DNA of 64,000 bases from an uncultured Phycisphaerales bacterium (GTDB lineage Bacteria > Planctomycetota > Phycisphaerae > Phycisphaerales > UBA1924), in NCBI GenBank assembly GCA_903929885.1, contig CAIYWI010000075.1:1-64000 (forward strand), given 5' to 3'. The position numbers were made by a program, and so were the translations under genes. The notes under the pieces are model-generated. The model worked only from the letters and a program-made list of their open reading frames with translations, was not told where the DNA came from and searched no databases. Positions 29,301 to 36,990 of the stretch are shown here, in pieces; positions within the stretch are counted from its first letter, which is position 1; each line of letters begins with the position of its first letter.

Positions 29301-30362
29301 TTCTCGGCGGCGAACGTCACCTCGGTCGGTTCGATGCGCGTCGATCAGGGCGGTTCGCTCGCCTTCGATGGCTCGCTGGCCTTCGCCTCGACCTTCGTGG
29401 CGGCCACCGACGCGATGATCTCCGCGCAAGGCGCCATCGACGTGCACGGCACGATGTCGGTGACCAACGCCCAGATCTCCTCGTCGTTGCTCTTCAATCG
29501 CGACATCCTCGAGTTGTCGGGCGCGGTGAGCATCTACGGTCCGACGGTCAACCTCGACGACATGCGAGTCTTCGGGTCGTCCGCCCTCTTCGGCGACTTC
29601 ACCAACGAGCTCGGCGCCCAGACCACCATCCGTTCGGGCACGCTCTTCCTCTTCGGTTCGCTCACCAACAACGGCACCATCCTGGGCACCCTGTGCGACA
29701 ACTGCACCGGACTGCCCCCGGGCATGGATGTCGGCGGCGACCTCATCCTCGGTTCGCAGGCCACCTTGATCCTGCCCTTCCAGGGAAGCACGGTCAACCT
29801 CGGCGGCAGCTTCGATTGCGCCATCGACTCCAACGAGCGGTTCGACCTCTCGCTGGCGACGGTTCAACTCGAGGGTCGCGGCGGCGAGCAGGCCTTCGAG
29901 GCCATGTCGGTCGACATCGGTTCGCTCGAGTCGGGTCTTGATCGCGCGACGCCGGGTCAGTATCCCATCGGCACGCTCCGCATCGGGCCGACGCCCTCGG
30001 TCGTTCGTCTCGTCGACGCCCGCGACAATGACGGCCAGGGGCAGGAGTTCTCCTGCGAGGCCATCTACGTCGACACCCTCGAGATCTTGCCGGGCAGCCG
30101 CCTGATCAACGACGGGTGCATCAAGATCTACTACCGGACGCTCGTGCTCGAAGGGGTGGTCGACAACCCCGACAACCTCGTGGTGTACGCCCCGCCGTGC
30201 TTCGCCGACTTCAATGGCGACGGCGGCGTCGACTTCCTCGACATCGAGTCCTTCTTCGGGGCATGGGAGTCCGGCGATGCCGGCGCCGACGTCAATCTCG
30301 ACGGCGGCATCGACGGCACGGATATCGAACTGTTCATCGCCCAGTGGGAGAACGGCTGCTGA
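23364..30362 (+). CDS. Giant exported Ig-like / FG-GAP / dockerin-tail surface protein (2332 aa)
   Basis: Signal peptide at residues 1-22 (FLVGVAGMAGIASAQ). An N-terminal beta domain runs to about residue 260. Nine Ig-like domains of about 84 residues follow (about 262-1020), each with a Q-P opening, C.G, QWR.G....GAT and Y.C.....C. About 14 FG-GAP-like repeats come next (about 1034-1835; AGD.FG.SVA......VGAP.DD), enough for two seven-bladed propellers. Then a low-complexity beta-helix-like stretch (about 1840-2270). The end is a dockerin/EF-hand-like tail (ADFNGDGGVDFLDIE...DVNLDGGIDGTDIELF..QW.NGC). GAGG before the ATG at 23364 supports the start. Probably a cell-surface or matrix adhesin. 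Confidence 0.88.
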   Translation: MKSVFLHRFLVGVAGMAGIASAQVTRMTIETSVDGLSWASGTRAVPAGSSLQFRYVVTFDPNGTTASPIGFAALTFQPTISGWSAGETLLPFATAGNNLNGGSVSEASGLYGRIIPFAATGPTTTDPYRGHTQAVSGVNYLRLARTTITNWIGVGATSGTSAANNTNGAGGIVCVQKGVNALNTSDPAFNGSISGVVLARFGMTLSGDTSERTLVFDAPLGGMSRNSTTGVREGSWYAGPSDLTGTIKGAVAVTPAQVIICQPPVINSQPSSTSACVGTPASFTVAATNATAFQWRRGGVDIAGATNATLSLPAVLAGDAGAYDCVVTNGCITVTTSAATLTVNSVPGITSQPVSTAACVGSNASFTVGATGATSLQWRKGGVNIPGATSATLNLSGVTAANAGAYDCVVTNVCGSVTTATATLTVNTVPVIETQPSSRSACAGEMVTFSIVASGADSLQWRKDGVNIPGATSATLSINPVVSASAGSYDCVATNTCGSSTSSAASLAVLVPLSVTSQPAPVDACEGTPASLTFAVAGSGPITYRWTKDGVDIPGATSATLSFASLAVADGGTYACTATGACGELASASTTVTVKQLLALTGQPASLVKCEGESASFSVTVSGTGPFTYRWTRNGETIAGATEASYAIASVSAAGAGSYACIVEGPCNTVTSEAATLDVRTPATITTQPSTVSACTGQPATLTVAASGTGPLTYAWRKDGSPIAGATAASLSFASLSASDSGSYDCVVTGPCNSVTSSAVAINVGTAPSVTTQPANVNLCEGQAASLSVAASGTAPLTFQWKRDGVEVPGATSSTLSFSSLTSADAGSYTCVVTNGCSSATSSAATVTVRQRVVITLQPQSVTACVGSSVSFSISATGAGPLTFQWKRNGTNISGATTASLSFTSVTASQAGTFTCEVTGSCGSLLSSAATLTVQSPLIWSQQPSSASAAVGQSVTLTAQASGVGSIVYQWRKNGINIQGATSTSLVFASLAPSDSGTYVCVATGSCGSVTSNAAEILAITPAGVSAGRCSPVQLIDPSGAAGDFFGAVASSGDIIVAGAARDTVGSNALQGSASIFRWSSSGWTREAALIASDGIASDGFGNAVAAEGDTVVVAASNARVSGNNGRGAVYVFVRSGATWTQQAKLVASDGAAGDAFGASVAIDGDTILVGAPADDLSVADAGSAYVFTRSGSVWTQRQKLVAGDAAVNASFGLSIAMDADGDFVIGAPGSLVGGVRRGAAYGFARTGNAWAQAVKLVDASGAQDDRFGASVAVENNLVLVGATGDDVGVNADQGSVCAFDGFFGGVFLKITDPAGAAGDQFGASVAMRGDSFVVGAPQDDNGSNADQGSVVGFEFAGFAAGASAVARLTSPGGAAGDRAGESVAFFGDRIVMGVRSDDVGSAVDQGSAWVFELCPGHWTWLAGDQRLNFNGTGDGASEAGDAAGSSVAVDGDLMAIGVPNDDAPGQTDRGSVRVLVRQQGEWVHRATLAAPAPVAGGRFGAAVSVSGQRVAVGAPGQGNGQGAAFVFAASGASFVLEQSFVASDGVAGDEFGAAVSFATYSRMPRDNDSDDDGLVIGAPGADVNGNADQGAAYVFERVGSAWTTQDRLVDSAGSAGDRFGSSVALTSIMVPDDWEQPLRVCAVGSPFDDGSAGLDQGSVVVFLGGEEWYSFVQKLAPTDAAAGDAFGASVALHGGVMAVGSPFDDVSGRIDQGSVVVYVGGEEWYFRQKLASSSGMAGDRLGGSVSLFDGLLAAGSPGDDVGIAADAGSIASFARVGGSWVQQQAEQTLVATDVVSGAGLGSSVSIAQNRVVGGAPGQSSASVAGIGGAWIFDAPSQCVAQATNLTTGLGGGSLAAGVLSARTGDTLSVTPAAFAALSTVDTVGKSLAMVSTGNIRTTSTSVLTLGGASSLTAADDAGVEINGRMLTSSGATGYIAGGHFSLGAKGSLTARLNSSVLVDTASAGLLGAFRVETNGSASFSAANVTSVGSMRVDQGGSLAFDGSLAFASTFVAATDAMISAQGAIDVHGTMSVTNAQISSSLLFNRDILELSGAVSIYGPTVNLDDMRVFGSSALFGDFTNELGAQTTIRSGTLFLFGSLTNNGTILGTLCDNCTGLPPGMDVGGDLILGSQATLILPFQGSTVNLGGSFDCAIDSNERFDLSLATVQLEGRGGEQAFEAMSVDIGSLESGLDRATPGQYPIGTLRIGPTPSVVRLVDARDNDGQGQEFSCEAIYVDTLEILPGSRLINDGCIKIYYRTLVLEGVVDNPDNLVVYAPPCFADFNGDGGVDFLDIESFFGAWESGDAGADVNLDGGIDGTDIELFIAQWENGC
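24148..26425 (+). repeat. Nine tandem Ig-domain-coding repeats of about 250 bp
   Basis: Each unit encodes QP....C.G...F.......QWR..G..I.GAT..L........AG.Y.C.....C. Units 1-8 carry the early Cys in the C.G position; unit 9 has SAAVG instead. The copies are diverged in DNA but keep their length, which indicates old tandem duplication under selection. Confidence 0.8.
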
Positions 30363-30407
30363 GTCGTTGATTCGGCGACAGTCGCGGGCTGAATCGGCCG
30401 GCATCCA

Positions 30408-30440
30408 ACGCCGCCGCCCTTCATGGGCGGCGGCGTTTTT
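30408..30440 (+). terminator. Rho-independent terminator after the giant gene
   Basis: ACGCCGCCGCCC (30408-30419) and GGGCGGCGGCGT (30425-30436) form a perfect 12-bp stem with a 5-nt loop. The arm runs into five T (30436-30440). It lies 46 bp after the stop codon. Confidence 0.9.
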
Positions 30441-30830
30441 CATGAGTCGACTTGTTCCCACGTTGCGTCGTCATGCTCTGCTCGACGCACCCTGCATCGC
30501 GACTCGCCGTTGCCACCATTCGCCACGCCTGCAGAATGGAGCGGTCGCTTCGACAGCGTGAGGCGTGTCGCACGCCCTGGATGGATGCGTGTTGGTCGGC
30601 TCATGCGGTTCGACGCTGCAAGGCGGCCCGAGCATCATCGCAGCATGACGGCGACGCTGTCAATCGTCTCCAAGGGAATTCCAACTCCTCTGGCAGCGAT
30701 CGTCGACGCATCGACGTGCAGTAAACCAGCACGCGGGCTGAAGACCGACTGAAAGTCCGATTGGACTCAACTCGTTGGAGGCATCAACCGGCACGCTGGG
30801 TGCAGGCGGCGGGGTGAGGAACGTTGGCGC
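30441..30830. other. Intergenic region downstream of two convergent genes
   Basis: About 390 bases between the terminator of the giant gene and the stop of the leftward exported protein. No coding pattern, RNA gene or second strong terminator was found. Confidence 0.4.
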
Positions 30831-32522
30831 TCAGCACCCGCCCCGTTCCCACAGCAGGATGAACGACTCCACGTCGCCCCCGTCCACGCCGCCGTCGAGA
30901 TTCACGTCCGCGCACGATTCTGCGTCGGCCCATGCCGGGAAGAAGCCCTCGAGGTCCAGCCCGTCCACGCCGCCGTCTTGGTTGAAGTCGGCCGCGCAGG
31001 GCGGGCAGCTCGGCGGCAGCGACTCGGTCTCCAGCCGGATCCAGTACTGCTCGCGCCCTGTGCCGCACGGGAAGTTGTCGAAGTAGGACACGCCCGTCGC
31101 CAGCACGTACTCGCCCGCGTCGAGCGCGACTTCCGCCTCACGCTCCTCGCACAGATTGAGGTAGCCCATGTCCTCCTCGAAGATCACCACCTCGCTGTAA
31201 CAGCTTTCCGTGTCGGCACCGCGACGCCACCCGACCAGAAAACAGGGCAGCTGCGATGAACGCCGGATTGTCACGCTCGAACGCTCGGACACCGTGAACG
31301 TGAACCAGTCCGTGTCGCGGAGCGTCGGGGTCGTGAAGAGCGTGCCCGTCACCGTCTGCCCGATGTCGATGGGATCGAACGGGCGGCTCGGGACGTTGCA
31401 GCCCCCGTTGAGGTCCTCGCCGCACGCCGACTCGCTCTCCGTCACCGCGCCCGCCGGCGTCGTGAACTCGCAGGGGTCCGGAACGAGGTTGATGTTCAGC
31501 ATCATGTCATACACGCCGCCGGCGCGGATGCCCACCGCCAAGAGCACCGGCACCCCCTGCGTCACTGGCACGAACATGCGGGTGCCTTCGTCGAAGACGA
31601 TGCTGCCGCCGCCAGCGCACTGCACGCTGGCCGAGCCGCAGCCCTGATCGGCGTCGTAGCGATCGATCATCGGATTCGCGCCTCCCGCTCCGCCCTCGAC
31701 GGTGATGATCGCAAAGCCCGTTCTCGAGGGGATGTAGCGGAACCAGACGTCCTTGGTGTCGAACGGAGGCTGGTTGAAGCGATAGCAGGGGAACTGGCCT
31801 TCCGCTCTCGCTCCGGCGTTGGTCCCGATCCACACTGGGGTTTCGGCATCGGGATTCTCGCCCACGATCAGGGCATCCTCGCACAGGTCGTTGGGTGGCG
31901 GCGGCAGAGGCGTCGTGTTGCCGACGATCATCGAGATTTCGAGGTAGTAGGTGCCGGGATCGAAAAGCCCGATCGAATATGCCGCGTCGGTCTCGATGTC
32001 CCAATCCGTGGCCCCCGCAGTCGTCAGGTTCAGCCCGCCCGCCGACAATGCGAGCCAGTACACCCCGGGCTGCAACGCCCCATCCTGACCGACGCTCAGA
32101 TAGAACTCCGGCGGCACCCGGTACGCCGTCGACCCGAACGAAAGACCCGCCGAGCCGAAACCCTCCGGGAACGTCCCGTCGCGATCGTCCACCGCCACCA
32201 GGTTGCCCGAGGCGTCGTACAACGCCAGCGTGAGGCCCACGGGCAGGTTCTCGAGTTGATACAGCCGCGTGTCGACGTCGAGATACAGCGGCGGCGCCAC
32301 CGCCGTCGTCAGGTCGAACCGCATCCACTCCACCGTCAGCAGGTCGCCCTCGAAGGGGTCGAACAGGTCGAACGAACTGAGTTGAACGAACTCGCGCGCC
32401 GTTGCCGGGGCGGCCGGAGGCGTCACCGGCCCGATATCGAAGAACTCCGTCGGTTGTGCCGAGGCGGCACTCGCGGCGAGCATGCAGATCATCAGCGAGC
32501 GACGCACGGTGGTGATATTCAT
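30831..32522 (-). CDS. Exported protein with dockerin/EF-hand-like tail, paralog A
   Basis: The 563-residue protein has a signal peptide (SLMICMLAASAASAQ). A PTEFFDIGPVTPP beta domain follows with VDDRDGTFPEGFGSAGLSFGS and YYLEISM, of the PPC/DVUA0089-like type, then a second beta domain (NDLCEDALIVGENP...DTKDVWFRYIPS). A third DTDWFTFTV segment with several Cys and the tail ADFNQDGGVDGLDLEGFF...DVNLDGGVDGGDVESFILLW....GC complete it. A GAGG site ten bases before the ATG supports the start. Its neighbour at 32841-34529 is a close paralog throughout, so the pair arose by tandem duplication. Role is presumably at the cell surface; ligand unknown. Confidence 0.8.
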   Translation of the reverse strand: MNITTVRRSLMICMLAASAASAQPTEFFDIGPVTPPAAPATAREFVQLSSFDLFDPFEGDLLTVEWMRFDLTTAVAPPLYLDVDTRLYQLENLPVGLTLALYDASGNLVAVDDRDGTFPEGFGSAGLSFGSTAYRVPPEFYLSVGQDGALQPGVYWLALSAGGLNLTTAGATDWDIETDAAYSIGLFDPGTYYLEISMIVGNTTPLPPPPNDLCEDALIVGENPDAETPVWIGTNAGARAEGQFPCYRFNQPPFDTKDVWFRYIPSRTGFAIITVEGGAGGANPMIDRYDADQGCGSASVQCAGGGSIVFDEGTRMFVPVTQGVPVLLAVGIRAGGVYDMMLNINLVPDPCEFTTPAGAVTESESACGEDLNGGCNVPSRPFDPIDIGQTVTGTLFTTPTLRDTDWFTFTVSERSSVTIRRSSQLPCFLVGWRRGADTESCYSEVVIFEEDMGYLNLCEEREAEVALDAGEYVLATGVSYFDNFPCGTGREQYWIRLETESLPPSCPPCAADFNQDGGVDGLDLEGFFPAWADAESCADVNLDGGVDGGDVESFILLWERGGC

Positions 32523-32840
32523 GGAGCAACCTCTGCAACGACCAAACACACGCGTGACCTCACGGGCGAACCCACGACTTCGTGATGCAAAGCATACCTC
32601 ACGGCTGCCGTCATTGGATGCTTGCATGTGTCGACATCGCGATGCGACAACTTGAATGTTGGCCAATAACCGCGTGCAGGCAGTCGTTTCCGCGGGGGAT
32701 CGGTCGGCGGGTGTCAGACCGCGACTGGAGCGATCGTGAGCACTCGGATGTCTCCTGCCTCGACTTCCAGATGGTGCCCGCTCATCGGTTCTCATGCCGC
32801 GACAGCGGGCGAGCGTTTGAGTCGGCCGATCTCCGACGCA
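32523..32840. other. Spacer between tandem paralogs
   Basis: About 320 bases downstream of paralog B and upstream of paralog A. A GCCCGCT/AGCGGGC inverted pair with a 19-nt loop occurs around 32777-32810, but no T-run follows, so no terminator is called. A promoter for paralog A is expected here but not recognised. Confidence 0.4.
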
Positions 32841-34529
32841 TCAGCAGTCGCCCGCCTGCCACACGCGAATGAACGTCTCGACATCGCCGCCGTCGACGCC
32901 GCCGTCCACATTGACGTCGCCGCAGGTGCCGCCCGCCTGCCATTCGACGAAGAACGACTCGATGTCGGCTCCGTCCACGCCGCCGTCCTGGTTGAAGTCC
33001 GCTGCGCAGGAAGGGCAGGTGTCCGGCAGCGACTCCGCGTCGACGCGGATCCAATAGTCGCTGTATCCCGATCCGCACGGCAGGTCATCGAAGAAGGCGG
33101 CCCCGATCGCCATGACGTAGGTGCCGGGTTCCAGATCCACAAGCAACATCCGTTCCTCGCAGATGACGGAATAGCCCGGATCCTCGCTGAGCAACACCGC
33201 CGGGGCGTAGCACTCCTCGGGGTTCTCCGGACGCGGCCAAGCGACGATGAAGAGGGGCAACTGCGACGAGGAGGTGATCGTCGCCGACGAGGCCTCCTCG
33301 ACGGTGAACGTGAACCAGTCGGTGTCGCGGAGGGGCCGCGTGGTGAAGAGCGTGCCGCGGACAGGGAGGCCGATGTCGATCGAGTCGAAGGTGGGGGTGG
33401 GCATGTTGCAACCCCCGTTGAGGTCCTGGCCGCAGGAGGACTCGCTCTCGGGCACCGAATCAGCCGGCGCCGAAAGTTGGCACGGCGAGGGCACCAACTC
33501 GATGTTCAGTTGCATCTCATCCACGTACCCGGCCCTGAGCCCGATCGCCAGAAGCACCGGTTCACCCTGCATCACGGGCACGAACATGCGGGTCCCCTCG
33601 CCGAAGGTGATGCTTCCGCCGCCCGAGCACTGCACGCTGGGAGACCCGCACCCTTGGGCACCGTCGTATCGGTCGATCATCGGGGTCGCGCCGCCCGCCC
33701 CGCCCGTCGCGGTGATCACCGCGTACCCCGCCCTCGAAGGCACATAGGAGAACCAGACGTCCTTGGTGTCGAAGGGCGGCGTGTTGAACGGATAACAGGG
33801 GAACTGCCCGTCGCTCAGCGCGCCGGCATTGCTGCCGCTCCACGTCGGCGTGAACGGGTCGGGGTTCTCGCCCACGATCAACGCGTTCGCGCACAGGTCG
33901 TTCGGCGGCGGCGGCACAGGCGTCGTGTTGCCCGCCACCATCGAGATATCGAGGTAATAGGTGCCGGGATCGAAGGACCCCATCGGGTAGGCCGCGTCCG
34001 TCGTGACGTTCCAGCCGGTCGGTCCGGCCTGTGTCAACAGCAGCGAACCCGCCGAGAGCGCGAGCCAATACGTGCCCGCCGCCAGCGTTCCGTCTTGACC
34101 CCGGCTCAGGTAATAGTCGGGCGGCACACGGAACTCCGTCGACCCGAACGAAAGACCTGCCGAGCCGAAGCCCACCGGGAAGGTCCCGTCGCGATCGTCG
34201 ACCGCCACCAGATTGCCAGAGGCGTCGTACAACGCCAGCGTGAGGCCCACCGGCAGGTTGTCGATCTGGTACAGCCGCGTGTCGACATCGAGGTACAGCG
34301 GCGGCACGATCGGCGTCTGCACGTCGAATCGAACCCACTCCACCGTCAGCAGGTCGCCCTCGAAGAAGTCGAAGAGGTCGAAGTTGGTCAGCGGCAGGAA
34401 CTCGCGCGCTGTTGCGGGAGTCGCCGGAGGAGTGACCGGCCCGAGATCGAAGAACTCCGTGGGCTGAGCCCCCGCCCCAGTACAGGTTGCAATCGCGATG
34501 CCGCAGGCGGTCAGAAGTTGCTTGAGCAT
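32841..34529 (-). CDS. Exported protein with dockerin/EF-hand-like tail, paralog B
   Basis: The 562-residue protein has a signal peptide (LLTACGIAIATCTGAGAQ) and follows paralog A domain by domain: PTEFFDLGPVTPPATPATAR, YLDVDTRLYQIDNLPVGLTL, GTFPVGFGSAGLSFGSTEF, NDLCANALIVGENP, DTKDVWFSYVPSRAG, DTDWFTFTV. Its tail reads ADFNQDGGVDGADIESFF...DVNVDGGVDGGDVETFIRVWQAGDC. The near-identity in the first domain and the weaker match in the Cys-rich third domain suggest relaxed or diversifying change there. An AAAGG motif lies about nine bases before the ATG at 34529. Confidence 0.8.
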   Translation of the reverse strand: MLKQLLTACGIAIATCTGAGAQPTEFFDLGPVTPPATPATAREFLPLTNFDLFDFFEGDLLTVEWVRFDVQTPIVPPLYLDVDTRLYQIDNLPVGLTLALYDASGNLVAVDDRDGTFPVGFGSAGLSFGSTEFRVPPDYYLSRGQDGTLAAGTYWLALSAGSLLLTQAGPTGWNVTTDAAYPMGSFDPGTYYLDISMVAGNTTPVPPPPNDLCANALIVGENPDPFTPTWSGSNAGALSDGQFPCYPFNTPPFDTKDVWFSYVPSRAGYAVITATGGAGGATPMIDRYDGAQGCGSPSVQCSGGGSITFGEGTRMFVPVMQGEPVLLAIGLRAGYVDEMQLNIELVPSPCQLSAPADSVPESESSCGQDLNGGCNMPTPTFDSIDIGLPVRGTLFTTRPLRDTDWFTFTVEEASSATITSSSQLPLFIVAWPRPENPEECYAPAVLLSEDPGYSVICEERMLLVDLEPGTYVMAIGAAFFDDLPCGSGYSDYWIRVDAESLPDTCPSCAADFNQDGGVDGADIESFFVEWQAGGTCGDVNVDGGVDGGDVETFIRVWQAGDC

Positions 34530-34719
34530 GTCAGGGAGCCTTTCGGGTTCTCGGACTCGCGTGGGGCGGCGCATGCAAGGCCCGCCACGCCGCCGGAGCC
34601 CCAGTCTACCGCAGGCGAGTGCGCAAAGGAAGCCCGCCGATCCACAATCCGGGAACGAGATGCCTTGGAAATGAGCCGCCGTGGCTTCTTCGAACGGCAG
34701 GGCCCGGAAATCAGGCCGA

Positions 34720-34796
34720 TCAGCACCTGCCCGCTTGCCAGACCTCGCTTGTCAGACGACGAAGAAGGCCTCGAGGTCGCCACCGTCAATGCCGCG
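34720..34796 (-). pseudogene. Relic of a dockerin-like protein tail
   Basis: On the minus strand one frame reads GIDGGDLEAFFVV then stop (34796-34752). Fourteen bases later another frame reads EVWQAGRC then stop (34746-34720). Joined, these rebuild the end of the tails of paralogs A and B (DGG.DGGD.E.F...WQAG.C). No upstream part of such a gene is visible. It looks like the leftover 3' end of a further paralog with a 14-bp insertion. Confidence 0.6.
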
Positions 34797-34977
34797 AAGA
34801 ACGACGCGGGCACGGCGTTGGAATGAAGGCGGCGGGGCAAGGGTGGGTCCTCATCTCGGATCGATTGTCCCGCGGGAATCGGCCGGACGTGTGCGGATCC
34901 GACCGGCGATGCCGGCGCGTCGATCCTTCGTGCCGCCAGTCGATAGAAACTTCCGCAAGGTCGGCCTGCATGCCGCG

Positions 34978-36960
34978 TCAGCCGGGATCGTTCAGCACGT
35001 AGTCGGTTCCCAGTGGCCAGTTCAGCCACAGACCCGACTTGCTGTACGGCGGAGGCGGCGTGCGTCCGCCGTCGTCCTTGCCGTCGGGGCCGGTCGAGTA
35101 GAGCAGGTAGCCGCGGAGGTTCGGACGCGATGCCGCCTCGTCGGGCGTCAGGCGGCGATACTGCAGAAGTTGACCGGGGACGATGCCGCCCGGATCGTCC
35201 GCCAGCGTGAGGCCTCGCTCGGCGAGCAGCGAGGCGAGCGACTCGCGAGACTCGGGCGGCTCGCCGCGAGTGCGGATCGCGCGCTCGATCTCGAGTTGCA
35301 TCCGAAGGCCTCGCCGGTCAAGTGCTGCGACTTCCGTGGTATCGAGGACCGAAAAGCCACGCAGTCCAAACACTCCCGCCACGTGCCGCGGGAGCACGAG
35401 CGACGGATCCTGACCCGTGCGGAGCAAGCGAGGCGTGGCGTCCCAAGTCTCCATCGCCGTCTGGCGTGCATCGAGTTCGTCCAGCGTGCCATGGAGCGTG
35501 CCGACCCACTGACGCCCCAAGGCGGCACCGCCGAGGGACTGGGCGCCGGCCCCCAGCACGTCGAACCTCGCCCACGTCGGATTCGAGAAGAACCATGCCA
35601 CCGATGCGCGACCGGCCAGGCGATACCCCTGCCACGGATAGTCCGCCGGCGGCTTGAACTCGGTGGCGTCGATCGCGCTGGCCAGCAGGTCGAGCATCGC
35701 GGCATCGATCGCCGATGCGTTGGATGCCAACACGCGGCGAATGCCCTGAATTGCCCGAATCTCGATTCGCGCTCCCTTGAAATGGTCGATCGTGGTCGCC
35801 TGCATGCGAGACATCCGCCCGATCGCCAGCATCGCCCGCAGCGTTCTCGCCATCGCCGCCATGTCACCGTCCGTGACGCACTGCTGCATTCTCGTGGCGA
35901 GGAGAATGTGATGCGCCTCGATGTCCTCGTCCGTCCTCTGCCGGTACTGCCACGCCGGTGGCGTGTCGGCGGCTGGCTGCGGCGGCACGGCGAGCAGCGG
36001 TGTGGTGCCCAAGGCGTCATACTCGTCGAAGAGTTTCTCCGCCGCGTAGGCCCGCAGCCGCCGCAACGCCTCGTCACGGGCCGCCGTGATGTCATTCCCC
36101 TGACGATTCGTCACCGTGCCGGTCGGTGACCAAAGGACCAGGGAGTAGTCCGGCATCACGCGGACGCCGTCGGGGCCGACCAGCGCCGACTCGGCTAGTG
36201 TCGTGTCCAGTTCGACGCGACGCTTGCTCAACTGCAGCAACTCCTGCCAGCCGTCGATGCCCTCCTTCGGCCCCAACGAGATGATCCACGCATCGAGTTC
36301 CGCGCGGGTGCTCGTAGCCAACGCCGCGGCACGGCTCGCCTGCCAACGCAGGAATACCTCATAGGTGACGAAGACCAACGCCGCGACCGCGAGCACGATC
36401 ATCGCGAACCGTCCGGCGATGCGTCGGAGCGAGCGTCTCGCACCCTTGGGCGCGGTGGCACGCCACTGGGCGGCGGTGGGGGGGAGGAACCCGGTGGCGT
36501 CGTCCGTCAAGGCCGCCATCGCCGCATCGACGGTGCAGGCCGTGCGACACTCGGGGCAGATCACTTCGAGATTCGCCCCGATGGGAATGCCCAGCAGGCT
36601 GTAGCCGCAGCCGTAGCATCGCCCTCGGGCCCGCAGCACGCGCCGCACGCGAAGTCGCAGGGCGACGTCGCGGGTCATGATGCCCGCGAACGGCCCGAGC
36701 ACGAAGCCGACGACCAACGAGACATCCATCCACAGAGGCGGCCACGTGAATTGGCTCGCGAGCGATGTGGAGCGGAGCCATGTCATCGCCGCGGGCGGGC
36801 CGACCAGCCCGAGGAGGACCGCCGCGAGCACGGCCGCGATGGACGCAAGTCGGCCCGACCTCGATCGGGCGGCTTGCGCGACGAACCGCTCGCACCGCCC
36901 GTCATCGAATGGATCGAGTTCCGGGAAGGCGCGATGGAGTTGACGCGTGAGCAGCCGCAT
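34978..36960 (-). CDS. Zinc-ribbon membrane protein with pseudopilin-like C-terminal phrase
   Basis: The 660-residue protein has membrane segments at about residues 40-62, 76-96 and 185-205. A zinc ribbon lies between the second and third (RCYGCGYSLLGIP...VICPECR), the same module as in the protein at 737-1513. A long helical domain of about 430 residues follows without recognised motifs. The end reads RGYLLYSTGPDGKDDGG, a phrase common in planctomycete proteins related to type II pseudopilins. Function is unknown. It lies 30 bp downstream of the 3-hydroxyacyl-CoA dehydrogenase gene boundary (stop 36991 on the other side) and ends 250 bp from the dockerin relic. Confidence 0.65.
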   Translation of the reverse strand: MRLLTRQLHRAFPELDPFDDGRCERFVAQAARSRSGRLASIAAVLAAVLLGLVGPPAAMTWLRSTSLASQFTWPPLWMDVSLVVGFVLGPFAGIMTRDVALRLRVRRVLRARGRCYGCGYSLLGIPIGANLEVICPECRTACTVDAAMAALTDDATGFLPPTAAQWRATAPKGARRSLRRIAGRFAMIVLAVAALVFVTYEVFLRWQASRAAALATSTRAELDAWIISLGPKEGIDGWQELLQLSKRRVELDTTLAESALVGPDGVRVMPDYSLVLWSPTGTVTNRQGNDITAARDEALRRLRAYAAEKLFDEYDALGTTPLLAVPPQPAADTPPAWQYRQRTDEDIEAHHILLATRMQQCVTDGDMAAMARTLRAMLAIGRMSRMQATTIDHFKGARIEIRAIQGIRRVLASNASAIDAAMLDLLASAIDATEFKPPADYPWQGYRLAGRASVAWFFSNPTWARFDVLGAGAQSLGGAALGRQWVGTLHGTLDELDARQTAMETWDATPRLLRTGQDPSLVLPRHVAGVFGLRGFSVLDTTEVAALDRRGLRMQLEIERAIRTRGEPPESRESLASLLAERGLTLADDPGGIVPGQLLQYRRLTPDEAASRPNLRGYLLYSTGPDGKDDGGRTPPPPYSKSGLWLNWPLGTDYVLNDPG

Positions 36961-36990
36961 GCGATGGCTCGGGCCGCGAACGCGGCGGGG

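Noticed and set aside
24672-30461. A 1929-codon open frame antisense to the giant surface-protein gene
   Set aside because: It mirrors codon positions of the sense gene, is dominated by Arg, Gly, Asp, Ala and His from GC-rich reverse codons, and has no family motif. Such antisense frames are a by-product of strong GC3 bias; the sense frame has signal peptide, repeats and tail.
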